64,000 bases of DNA, from the NCBI GenBank assembly GCA_038380795.1, contig CM076260.1, positions 32,708,634-32,772,633 on the forward strand, written 5' to 3'. Origin of the DNA: Pyrocephalus nanus (taxonomy: Eukaryota > Chordata > Aves > Passeriformes > Tyrannidae). The notes beneath the pieces were generated by a model. The model was not told the origin of the DNA. It saw only the letters and a list, made by a program, of their open reading frames with translations, and searched no databases. Of this stretch, positions 23,353 through 35,969 are shown one piece after another (the first letter of the stretch is position 1; every line of letters starts with the position of its first letter). A program made the translations under genes and the position numbers.

Positions 23353-26300
23353 TTGAGAGGGTGCAAAACTTTGAAAAATGGGATTTTAAAGGCAGGGTTT
23401 ATCTTGGCAGCAAAAATATTTGTGTTTACTCATCTTAAAGGACACACATCACTGAAAGTCACTGGGGTAATAAAAAGCTTAGAACCAAGAGAGGATCAAC
23501 CTTGAAGGAAAATAAAACTATTCTCAAGCAAAGGAAACAGTTAAGCTAGCATTTGATGCACAAATCTTTGAAGGTGTTTTTTTTTTATTCTTAATTTTTC
23601 ACCATAATTGGAAAACTAGGCACTAAAATTCACAGTACACATTTCTATTCCTATCTAATTTTTTGAGAAATTAGTTAGGACATGGTGGCTTTTCACTAGA
23701 GATGGCTTCTGTAGTGCTACACTAATTATTAACTACACATAGGCATTGAACATTCCTCCCCATCCTAATCAATACTGATGTTGAATTTAGGTTTGAAAAA
23801 ATTGTCAGTTTGTGCCTTGTGTTTCCTAAGCAAATGCACTGACACCTGCTTCAGAATTCACGTTTTGCACTCTGTGGCTGAAGGCCAGGTATAAGTAAAT
23901 TAATCAGGTTATTAACTTGGCCTGCACTATGAATTACAACTCTGCAGAACATCTGAAATTTGCCCTTCTGACCCACAGAACAGCAAGAGAATTGGCACAG
24001 GAACTCAGAGGCACGGGCACACTTTCAAGAGCTTTGAAAGTCAGCCAGCACAACAGCACAGAGCACATGCCTGAATCCAGTCAAGTTGAAATATTTCATC
24101 AGAAACCCAAAGGTCTTTTGACATTTATCCCTTAGACAAGAACTGTCTCCAATCACTGATCTCTCCAATCCATAAGAAAAAGCACAAATGACTGTGAATA
24201 TCATCATATATATATAATGAAAGTATCACCCAGTGTGTCAGATGCTTTTGATGCAGTAAAGTTAAGGTGGGACATTTGGGGCAATTATGCATTGTAAAAA
24301 CATAATGAACACATTTGAAAAGCAGAGTTGAAAACAAGCCACTTGAAACCAACCTGCCAAAAGAGTCAAAGGGTTCACACAAATTAACAACACTGGCATT
24401 CCAGCAGAAAGATCAGTACATGGACTCATACAACCTGTTGCTCTGGTCTTCGTAGTAGTTCCTGATGAAAAGCTGGAAGTGGATAGAGTCTGGTGCTGGG
24501 TGCGACTCTTCTGTCATGGGTAGAGAAAATGCAACAGGTTCTGAAAAATGCAACAAGGGCTGAATAATACAGCAAAATAGTAATGATAAAACACCCCCAT
24601 TCATCAGAGCATTTCTTCTTGACACTTGGTCACTGGCCAACACTCAAGGGGACCTAGCTGTAGGGTCTTCTGCATCATCTCTCCTCTTTCCCTGCTGCGG
24701 GGTGAGTGCTTGGAAGCAGACAGAACACAGCAAGTGCTCAGAGCACAACTACCACTTCCTTTGGAAATGAAAGTTCAATTCAGTCCACACTGTGGAAGTA
24801 CTTATTTGCAAAGAGGGGCAAGGCTAAAACTGGAGTCTAGAAGAAGCTCATGGAGTCTAGAGAGCCCTGAATTGTGAGGGAAAACAGAAAAAGCTGTGAT
24901 GGATAATGGAACACTACTACAGAAAATTTCTTCTTATTTTGCCTATCTTTCTGTGTGCAAGCTCTGAAAGACTTCACACTCCTGAATCAAAATCACAGGA
25001 CCTTGAAGCTTTAATTCGCTACAGGGCCAAAAGAGAAACTCAGGAGCTTTAAATGATAACTTTTAATTAGTTTGAAATTGAAGTAGGTTAGACTCCAGCT
25101 TTAAATTGGTTGTTGTATACAAGCAAATATATGTTATTTACTGTGTATTGATTTTATGATCTACTGCAATAGTTGTGCATAGCATTTTGATATATTAAGT
25201 GAATGGTTCCTGCCTTATAATTTCGTGCTGTAAAATGAAATATGTGTGTATATAAATAAGTATATGTATTCATATACTTTTAAACACATAGACTCCAGTG
25301 CTGGAGACAGCACAGGAATAATAAGTTTGTTTCCCACCTGCTTAGAACAGCTGTCAGCTGTGGCGGGTTTAAAAAAATCAAGACGAATGCTGAAAAAAAG
25401 AGAAGCAAATTGATGAAAAATTGAAATCTTCTTTGGGGAAGCAAATATGCCAGCTGAAAAGAAAAAAACAGTTTCTGAATTCTTTTGAATGAGTTGTTAA
25501 ATACAACTGTAGTCAATTAACAAGCCATTCTTCACTTGCCTGGGCCCTCACACTATGGTGCAGTCTGTCTCCCAAGACAGTGCATGTGCAAACACACATG
25601 CATTCTGCCAGCTGCCTTCACTACATGAATACAAATAGACAAAAACACTAAAACACTGAAAAGGCCAGGGGAATCTGTTGAGAAATAATTAGCTGAAGTC
25701 AGGTTGCCTTCTAGATTTCCTTTCAGCATGCAATGGAGTAAATTTCTGTATTCCCTCTCAGAAGAAGACTGCACTTCATGGACATTTCATGTATTTTCTG
25801 ATTCAGCATCAATTACCATGTGTTTCAGCTTTTGTTGATTACCTCCCAGCTGGAGTCTTATTAAGCTACTGTGAAGAACACCCCAGTCCTTGCCCCTCCT
25901 ACATGGCCCTCTGCTTCAGAAGTGTGTGGCGAGCTGTTTGCTCCATCTTCAAAGGAGGACTTAATTTCTCATCTGGCCTACCATTAATTGTGCTTCTCTA
26001 ATGAGATTATAGAGCATAGACACATAAGGAAGGAGTTCCACATTGCACAATGGAAAATAAATATAAGTTCTGTAAGATTCCCTTCATGTCAGTAAAAAGT
26101 AAATATCCCTTTAAAGACCAGAGGACTTCTCTGTCCTTTGGATACCTAACTACATAAGACTTTGGTTAATCACTAATCTTGCCCTTTTCTACTCAGCTGC
26201 ATACTGATTCCTATGATTAGTGATACAAATGGGGTATTCACACTGTGACAGCAGGAGCAGCAGGCTCAGAAGCATACAGGACTTCTACATCCCTATCATT

Positions 26301-27630
26301 ATATTAGAAAAAGATGCTGAAGTGACCCTGCACACTGCTATTATTGCTTTGTCATCGTTTCTTGTTCAGCAGCTATTGTGAGGTGCATTAAACTAGTTCC
26401 AGTAACTCACTCCCCTCTGATTCCTGAGTTTTTCAAACCAGCCTTTTCAACAGGTTTTCCTCTGCAGAAAATCTGGATTTAGGCTTAGAAAATTAATTTA
26501 CTACCTGAATTATGAATGTCAAGGCCAAGAATTGCTGCATTAGCAACAGGTCTAAAAGACAGTCTACATATGGAGAACCAGTGTTGAGATGAAGGCAAGA
26601 AGGGAAACAGGCACAATTCCTAACCTGCAGCTTTCCACTGAGGTTGAAGGCTAGCTAAGCTAAGGTTTGGGCTAACTCTCTTCTACAGGCACTTCTGGAT
26701 GGCGATTCAGAAATCTAAATAAGAATCCAGCCCTGAATTACCTCCAGAGGATGCCCATCTCTCCATCAACCATAGCTGGAGTGCTGGGAGACTATACTCC
26801 GAAATGTCACACCTAGGCATGACTCCTAAGCTTGGCAGTTGTAAACTACTCCAGTAGTTTCGGTCTTCAGACAGGCTATCCTTGGGTCTGCGGCCAATCT
26901 ACAGACTCCTATCCTTAATATGGGAAAGGAAACCATTCTTTGTCTCAGTGATTTTGACCCACTTATTTCTGTGCTGTTTGTCATCTCTCATCACCCAGAA
27001 AAAAGCAGAATTCCAAAGAAAGTGATTTTCATTAATTAAGCCAGACATTTTTTCAGAACTGTTTGTGGAGTGCATGCAATAGAAATTGCAAGTTATCTGT
27101 TACATGTCAGGAGATCTTGCCAAAGTATTTTCAAAAATAATAATTTCATGGTGCCTGATTAAGTAACACAGTTTGAACATCGCTTTCCAAACACATGCTG
27201 TGCCTTTTTAAATATATTTTTTCAGCCAAGCAACTGTTTCTCTGTCACAAGCTCCTCAGTTCCTCTAAGAAACTTCTCTTCATAAAATTATCCAACCTGT
27301 CTTTAGCACATGTGCTTATTAGGCATGCATTAACTTTACCAACATGTCTGCATGACAATAGGCAGAGTTGCACAGAGAAAACCAAACCAGTTCCAAAGAA
27401 ATCAGAGAAATACCTGGAGCTATATCTGTTTACTCTTTACATAAGACTAGAGTATCCATCCTTGCAAGTTCCTCACCACTCTGCACTAGGGCTACCACTC
27501 TGGCTCTGGTTCCCAAAGTAGATCATTCATTAAACCATGCTGCATACATACATTCTCCCATTTGATTTCAAAGCTAAGTTTTTTTCTTGTATGGAAACAA
27601 GAATAAGTGGGAGCTACCATAATTCTGAGG

Positions 27631-27646
27631 AAAAAAAAAAAAAAAA
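27631..27646. repeat. A16 tract
   Basis: Sixteen A bases lie about 140 bp from the - strand CR1 ORF2 remnant. Because they are A on the + strand they are not a tail of that remnant. Confidence 0.95.
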
Positions 27647-27788
27647 TCAGTCTGATAATCATTTAGAGATTGTGATAAGTGTGAGACGACAAACCCCACG
27701 GAAACAGCCTCCAGACAAAATGTGGCATCTGGTGTTTCTGTGCCCTAAGGTGGTGAAAGCTTCTTCCTCTTTCAGGTTTAGAGGTAGC

Positions 27789-27917
27789 AGAATTGGCTAG
27801 ATTGTGTTCAAATTGTGCCTTTGTCTCTCTAATTTTTGTTCGACATGACCTAACTCTATTCCTAAACTCCTCATGAGTAGCCAGCCCTTTTTTCCATAGT
27901 AGGTAAGTTCTCTTTTT
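27789..27917 (-). mobile_element. CR1 ORF2 remnant between endonuclease and reverse transcriptase
   Basis: On the - strand a 107-codon open frame (27986-27663) contains GKKRTYLLWKKGLATHEEF followed by RSCRTKIRETKAQFEHNLA. From memory this matches the segment of CR1-clade ORF2 between the endonuclease and the reverse transcriptase, where a kWKKG-ATqEEyr-RxCRekiRkAKAqlE-nLA pattern is typical. The similarity fades on both sides, so the copy is a short decayed fragment. An A16 run at 27631-27646 lies nearby but is not clearly part of it. The family call rests on this one conserved block. Confidence 0.6.
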
Positions 27918-30900
27918 TCCCCTAATTTCCTTCAAAAATTTGAAGTTTGCCCAAAAGTGGGACCTAAATGGAAAAGTATACTTCATGTGAGTCTCAGTTA
28001 ACTATATGAATAGTTTCCTCAGAATGTATATGAAAGCAGGCAGCAATCTGTATGAGTGGATTCTGAATGGTAAGGCATAGGAAAATTTCGTTTCAAAAAT
28101 GAAGAGAAAGGTATCAGAAAAAAAACAAACAAACAAAACCACCAAAAAATTTATCTTACAAGCTATTTTTAAAAAAAGTGCTTCTCATTTACCCTAAATT
28201 TTCTGAACTGAATTATGACTCACGCACTGAAAGTAGTGTTGAGCTCTTACCCGTCACCGACATTTACATATGTGGATACAGCTCAGGCAGGAAAGCCATT
28301 TTTGTCAGATTTACTAGAGTTTGCCATAAATTAATGAAGCATGTTAAGAGTGACATAATTATGAGTCTGATATGCTTTTTCATTACTGCAAAAATAACCA
28401 TGCTTTGGATCCATTTGTTTTCCAGCACAGCCGCCTCTGCTCTTCATGGACACAAGAAAGCACATCCCAGCTGTGTTGACAAACCACGTTTTAGGTGCTC
28501 GGCTGAGGCAGCCAGGCAGTGACATGATACTTGGAGCTGTGCTGCAAGAGAAAAGTGACACTGAGGAATAAATTAACACTAGAGTGAATAACACTAAATT
28601 TAAACATTAACTACAGCAGGCTGAAAGTTTAAGGCTGACATTCAGCTCGTTAGGAAGCTTCTTCTTCCGTGGGGACAGCTGGGTTCCTTAGAGCCTAATA
28701 CTCTTCCTAAAGTAAGTTTCTAAAGTAAATTGAATGAATCACTACCCCCTTATTCTTCCCTACTAAGGACTACCACATCTTTCAGATCCTTATCACGTGG
28801 GTTTTCCTCTAAGAGCCAAAAAAGAAAAAAGTCTGCCTACAGGTTCCCTTCCACACTAGGAGGCATCACACCCAAACAAAGTCTCTTCTTATGCAAAAGC
28901 CTTTCACTGAGGTCTCTTTCAGTCTTCTCTCAAGATGTGAAATGAACAAAGATTACTTTTTTATTTCCATTTGCTTCCACCTGATTTTCCATTACTCTCT
29001 GGTAAAATTTTACAACAAGGTCATTCATCAAAACTAAATTTAAATAAAAATCCAATTGCATTATCTTTTATTGTTGGTACTATTGCTCTCATAATGCTGA
29101 ATAATGTTAATTATGTGTTTGTATGCCACCAAAGGATAAATTAGAAAACATCTTACGAAAGGAACTTCTTGTTTCACATTGAGCCCAGGACAGATTTTGC
29201 TGGATTAAGTATGGTATGGTCTATTTTATTGCAAAATACTTCAAGTTTTCTGTTTTATTTGCTAGAAAGGCTACTGGCAATTATTTTATGCAGAATACCA
29301 AATAGCTATAGCCATATAAATATCGATATAACCCAATCATTAATATATTCATGAGGCAGGTAAAACACTTATGCATATCAATCCTCTTGCAAGTAATTTG
29401 TACATCTTAAACAGCAGTGTTGCATTTTTCAGTGCAAGGTTTAATTCTAAGGACTGCCATCCTTTTGTATCAGTGCAGGCACCATTTTGCTGGTCTAGTT
29501 CTTTTACCTTTTGCTTTTATCCACTTCAACATGCCTTTAGTATTTCTGTTTGATTCTATTAGCACTGAGATCAATCACAAAATTCCTGCTGGGAGCAGAA
29601 AGGGATGCTATCTTTGTGATGTCTAAATCCAATATTTCGCACCTTTCTTCTCTACGCACCAGCTGCAAACAGGTGTCTGCTCCTCTAACTCTTCATTTAA
29701 GTCTTTTGCTCTTAGGTCTTTTTGCCATTTAAAACAAATAAGACAAGAATTTAAACTTGCAAAGCATTTTGAATAATGTTACCTTTTCTTAATATCCTAG
29801 AATTTTTGTACAGTTTCTTTTCTAATCCCACTTCATACATACACAATCACACTGGACAGAAGATTAATTTCTCAATGGTTTTCACAAAAGTTGAGCAAGT
29901 TATGCTCATGTTTGCTGGATGTCTGTAGGTTTTCAGACTGCATAGAATACATCCACTTAGAAAAACGTATCAATATGGATATAAAAAGATATCCAAATTC
30001 GGCCCCTCAGATGAAGAAAAATGACTTGAAGATTTGCAGATTGTAAATAGGTCTATCTTGAAAATTTCTTCTTGATAAACAGCTTTTTATTACAATACTA
30101 ATAATCCTGTGATTATTCATCTTGAGGAACAGACTTGCTGTCTTCACACAGGGAAGAAAAGAAGATGACATTTTTTTCCCTTTAATACCAGCTTACTAGT
30201 AAAAGGAAAGTAATTAACCATTATGAGTATTCTCATATCATTTTTACTATCAAAGAAGGCACAGTGCATTTGCAACTGCTCATCTCACTAAACATACTAG
30301 GAAAATAATTTTAATATTGAATACTTGCCACTGCATATTGTCTTTAATCCAGTTAAGATTGACAGTGGGTGAAAGAGCAGCAAGGAAAATTCCATTTTAA
30401 TAAAAACAACTGTTATAATTGATTTCTGCTATTTCTTTACTGTGATCCCCTTCAGCAATACGGAAAATGAAAACTATTTCTCTTGTATTGTCACACCTAG
30501 GTTTCAAGACCACCACTATTATAAAATAAAAAAGAAATATTTTCATTTGCTGTTTTATGAATCAACATTAACCTTCATTGTAAAACAGGTGCCACAGGAA
30601 ATTTCAAGCTGCCTTTTTTGTTGGACTGGTAAGTTAGCACACAATTCATTGAAGTTTTAAGTTTCTATATTACCACAGAATTTGAGATACTTCTGACCAT
30701 TGCAGTCCATTTGTGTGTATACAAACAGCCCCATCCTCTAGGTATTCCATCTCACTTTTCCAGAGTTAAACACAGGATTTCTACAGATTTCATTAGGTTA
30801 GCTTAGACCAAGACTTTCACATCAAACAAGATGGTTTTATGACATCTCTAATGGCATACATGATTAGTAGATGAAATTAATTATGTAGACATCATATGTA

Positions 30901-31570
30901 AATAACTTATTGTCTGTGATTTAATATTATCTTCAGAGGGGAAAAAAAACCAGATTCACAGGGTCACTCACAAGCCATTCACAAAGTCCAAGAGCAGAAA
31001 ATAAAGAGAGAACTGAAAAAGATATTAAGATATCATTTATTCTCCCTGTCCAAGTGCTTCCCTGTCCCAGTGTCTTTCCAGTAAGGGGTTCATCAAACTT
31101 ATTTTTTAAATCTTTCATGGCATGGATTCCTTCACGTCTTCCACGTCATTTCTATCCAAGTTTTCCGAATCTTTTCTGCAAGAGAAGACATCACCACATT
31201 TAGCCTCAGGAATCTTTTCAGTCTATAGATTTCTTTTCCTTGAATCTCAAGCTTCAGCACTATTAAATGAAACCACAGAGTTACCTCAGACACAGTGTGC
31301 TTTCCTAGAAGGGACAGACAGATGAGGAGGTAAACATGAAGACCAGAGTCCACAAGGAGTCTGTGGCTCTGTGTAGCACTATCCTATCAATATCAGCTTT
31401 ATCAATTACAAATGTTCAAAGATCATAAGACAGAAAAAAGATATCTTTTAAAAAGTTCTTTTGGAATTTGGGCTTTTCTAAATTCAGTGTAGCTTTCCAG
31501 AATTTGGTAACAAAGATGTGTACAGAGAGAGTCAGCACCTAAGAAACAAGAGTGTATATAAAGCTCTCAA
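27918..31570. other. No gene seen
   Basis: Overlapping short frames around 28.2-29.7 kb have no domain or conserved start. No repeat family is recognised. Confidence 0.65.
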
Positions 31571-31622
31571 CTTGATGATATTGGAGGTCCTTTCCAACCC
31601 ATATGATTCTATGATTCTATGA
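31571..31622 (+). mobile_element. CR1 3' terminus, about 50 bp
   Basis: ttggaggtcctttccaaccc followed by three copies of an attctatg-type octamer is the extreme 3' end of an avian CR1. The copy is severely 5'-truncated, the usual result of incomplete reverse transcription. Confidence 0.85.
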
Positions 31623-33953
31623 ACTCTATGCCTAGGGATCACAGAGAGAGTTGGATTAAAAACAAAGGGGAAGATATCAGGATCTCTATAGCACAGTGTT
31701 TAATACAGAGTCACCACCTGGGATGACTCAGAAGAGGGCAGTCACTGAGCCATCACATTTTGTCTGCATGTTTTAATTCAGTTTGACTACGGCACCAAAA
31801 ATGCAGCTCGTGCAAGATTCTAATGACAGACTTCTGCAATGTAAAGCTTTCAACAACAATTTATTAGCTTAGATAGAATCTGGAAGGGAATAAGGCATTA
31901 TACTCATCAGAATAATGGAAATAAAGGATAAATCCTGTCAAAATGCAACCATGCTGTTCTCATGACAAATCTGTGGGGCTTCCATCTATTTAAATTTTTA
32001 ATACTTTTTTAGAGCTCTCAGCGGTGCTAGTGACTAAAATGTTGGAAAATGGCTCCTGGGAGAGCAAAGTGGACTGGTTCATGTATTATTTCAGTGCTGT
32101 GGACATTTAGCAGTCTCCTGAAGTAATCAGTTATGATGGGGAACTATGTCAGTGCTTCCGTGCTGTAAGAATTCAGCAGAAAATCTAAAACACATAAATG
32201 ATTAACCAGGTCTCATCAGATTTCCTTAGAGTGCCAGGCTTCTCCCAGGTTTTCCTATGGCGCTCTACTCTCCCAGTGTGCAAACACACACACATAGTTA
32301 GCATTATGTGGTTGCCACAGAATTTATTATAAAAAGCAACGTGCAACACAGCCCATTAGAAAATATGAGGAGATGGTGTGTGAAAAAATCAACCCTCATT
32401 CAATTCCACTAATATTAGTGAGTTCTTGATGCAACACATTTGCTGAAACCACCCACAATCAATTACTGAGACAGAAATAGGAGTGCATACAGCAACAGCC
32501 TTTAAAAAACAGATTGTTGATGCACTTAAAACTGTTCCTTACTTTCCTCTCCACAGGACAGAGCCTATTCCACTATTTTATACACCTATTTCCTATGGGG
32601 TCCTGGGAGCTTCTTTAAGAACCAGCATTGAAGTCTTTTCACAATATGGCGGAATCCTGGTTAAAGAAAAGGCCTTTAAGGTGTAGGAAGGTTGTTATTA
32701 AATATGCCTAACATCTCTCCCCTTTGCAAGGAGAGCTTGTTTAGCTAAAAATTGCTGGTGAGAGCAATGAGATGCTCTCAGACAATGCCAGGTTGTTCAG
32801 GCGCTAACTCACGTTTGCTGCGGTTCCAGCCTCAGATAAAAGTCCTTAAGATTTAGGAGTGATGCTGAGATTTTTTGGAAATGCCTTGTTTGCATTTCTT
32901 TTCAGTTTATTTTCCCAAGTCTCACTTTCTATAGATAAAACAGAAGAGGTTGTGGAAGAGCAGATCTATCCCAGCCATTCATGGTGCTACCTGCTTCCCA
33001 GTTCTGCCTCCGTGTAGGGGTGGCACCTGCTCCAGGCCCACATTTCAGGCACTCACTAGAGCATTGCCCTGAACACTGCACAAACTACACTAACACAGCT
33101 CATTTTTCTTCCCATCACACAGCTTCTGTCACGCATCAGTTGAAACCAACGTGCAAAACAAAGACCAACTATTATGCAAATGGAAGGAAAAAACTTACAG
33201 CTTAAATTTAAATCGGTGAACAATTACCAAGAAATCAGGCTGACTATACAGGAGGGATAACCTTAGAAGTAATGATGCCTATGTTCACTGCTCTGAGTTA
33301 CATGTTGCTGTTTTAAACTGGTAAACAAAAATATGAAATAGATTCTGGCAAATTAACAGCTTATTTAATATTACATTAACTGAATATTAATGTGATTACT
33401 GCTTGTTTTCAGGCCCTACTTCTTTTTATAAGTGAGGTTTTTGAATTTTCAGAGTGTATGATATTTCCAATCCTAAACAGTTCTCTTTCATCATCTAACA
33501 GAAAGGCAAAGTGCCTTGGAGCACAAGAGCAGGAAACCAGCACTACAGAACTCTCTCTCAGAAGGCATTTAAATTTTATGCAATAAGCAAGGCCTATGAC
33601 AAAAGTACATGTAATGTAATGTAATTTTATCATCTCTCAAATTTTTACCTAATGACTTTCTGTTTCTAAATAATACTTCATTATTGGGAGCAGGAGGATG
33701 TAATTGTTCTCTGGGTGCTGCTGTTAGCTCCTAAGGGCACGATCAATCCTGCCAAGACGTATAATTCATGCACTGTTTGCTTCTGATACAGCTACATTTA
33801 CGAAAGCAATGCAGTGATTAAATTCCTCCAGAATAAATGTGTCTATAAATCTCTGTGTTGTAAATATTATTAACAGCTACAACCAGTAAAGGACTTGAGC
33901 CACTGACATGAGGCTGATGCAGAACTAACAGACCACCAACCAAAGCATGGTTT

Positions 33954-33969
33954 AAAAAAAAAAAAAAAA
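33954..33969. repeat. A16 tract
   Basis: Sixteen uninterrupted A bases with no recognisable element upstream. Confidence 0.95.
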
Positions 33970-34890
33970 TCCCCTTTCAGCTCTTGCTTAAACCTGGATG
34001 CATTTACAGTCACAAGGCACTCTCCCATCTAACTGTAGCCTATTCAGTGCCTCAGGTGCTGCTCCAGCTCCTGCTTAGCAGGAGCTCCTCAAACCCTTTT
34101 CCCACATGAGGGAAACCTGAGTCATGACATTGATCATCCTTCTGCCACATTTTTTGAAAGATTGAATATGATAGATGTTTAACACAGCATGAGCAGAATT
34201 AGACGCCTTCACAAAAACAACCAAGGACTCTCAAAAGAAACAGGGGCTGTTTTATCAGCCAGCAGGTGCTCTTGAAAGGAGATCACTCTCTGCTGCACCT
34301 CATGCCAAGGAGAACAGTGCCTTCAGCCCCAGGCTAAACATGGTCATAAGTGATGATCCAGGTACACACAGAAATTACACAAACTGAACAAAGGGTAAGA
34401 TTCATGTATCCAAATTAAGACATCTGCAACAGATCTAGCTGGAGAAAGATGAGCGTTTTAGGGCACCATTCATCTCATTTAAGGAATGTACCTAAAACTC
34501 ACGATGTGCATCACTCCTTGGGATTGTTTTTCCCACACTGACTATTAAGGGAACCCTAAAAAGCTAAATCAGATATAAATGTATGCACTGCAGACTGCTA
34601 AATTTAGCTGAAATCAGTTTTGCACCAACTGTTTATTAATAATTCAACTAAACAGAAACATGGATGAAAGTGAGTCAGTGCATTGTTTTAATATTATTTA
34701 TGTTACCATTGGACTGTGCAGAGAGCAAAAAGATGAAACAGGGAGTGAGAAGACATAAATCTTTCCTAATCATGGAGAAAGTCATATTTATGTATGTCTC
34801 TGTACCCAGTAATACCATATTGATTTTCCATCATTTCCACATATGCCATTAATATACACAAATTAAATTCTGAAGGCAGTAATTTGAGGG

Positions 34891-34931
34891 AAAAAAAAAA
34901 AAAAAGAGGAGAGAGAGAGAGAGAGAGAGAA
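34891..34931. repeat. Compound A15 and GA microsatellite
   Basis: Fifteen A bases run into gagga and then a (GA)n run of about ten units, giving about 40 bases of pure purine. Confidence 0.95.
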
Positions 34932-35947
34932 AATAGGACTTTGATAAGCCTATAGGACTCCTGCAGTAGTCCAAAGAGATTTTCATATACAGCTCTGTAA
35001 CAACTGTACTCTTTATTGGTTTCCATGGACACTGTCAGGGAATCTTCCCAGGACATGAATATAATCAGGTTTTTTTCAGTACATTTCCAGATCAGTCTTG
35101 AAGAAGGGTGGCATTATTTACTTTACAGGAGAGAAAGTCTGATTCTTAGATCTTTCTTTCCATTTGCATCTAAGGTGTACAGTGCTTACAACTGTACTGA
35201 ATTGTTCATTTCTGATGTATATCATTTCAGAAAAGGCCACCTATATGAAGGTGTATTTCCAGTGTTCATATAGCATATAATAGCATGGAACTTCAATCCC
35301 ATATTTGCAGAATTGAAAACTAAATTTCCTGCCAGATGATATAGGAATTATTATACTTAAAAAGCAAATGAGAACTACATATCTACTTTTTTTAAAAAAT
35401 ATACTTGAACCATACATCCATCACCTCTTGTTGACACTAGTATTTAATCTAGAATATGTCCTCACCCATACCGTGAGTCTCACAAGTACATTTTTGCTCT
35501 CTTTGACACAGTCTGCCTTTCAGGAGAGCTTCACTGACTGCCTTCTGAGTATTGAATTCACTGGTACCTCAGACAGACATATATTGCAATTTTCCTGCAA
35601 ATGACCCATTTAAGGAGAGGCAAAGATTATGATTATCACAATGTCATAGAGAAAAAAAGACAAGAGAAAACAACAAAAATCAAGGTAAATAGTTGGTAAA
35701 TCCCCAACTGGGGTTTTTGGTCCTCGTTAGAAAAAATAAAGATAAGAAGTAATCTCTAATTGAAAGAAAGCAGGACTCAGAGACCTGCATTCATAGTTCA
35801 TCTGTTTCACCTCTGCTTCCACTCTGAGCAAAACCAGCTGCAGCATAACTAATGTTCACCGTGTTGCCTGTGGAGTTTTTTAATTACACATATTTTAACT
35901 TTCCTCTTTTTGTTACCTATTTCCCCATATTAATCACAGCTTACTAA

Positions 35948-35969
35948 GTTTTTCTTTTTTTTTTTTTTT
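35948..35969. repeat. T-rich tract
   Basis: A run of T with one C. Another T-rich stretch follows at about 36006-36020. Confidence 0.9.

Larger units (their letters stand above)
22681..27788. other. No gene seen
   Basis: Unannotated AT-rich DNA with the palindrome at 23.3 kb and a tatata stretch near 24.21 kb. The frames are short and unrecognised. Confidence 0.65.
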
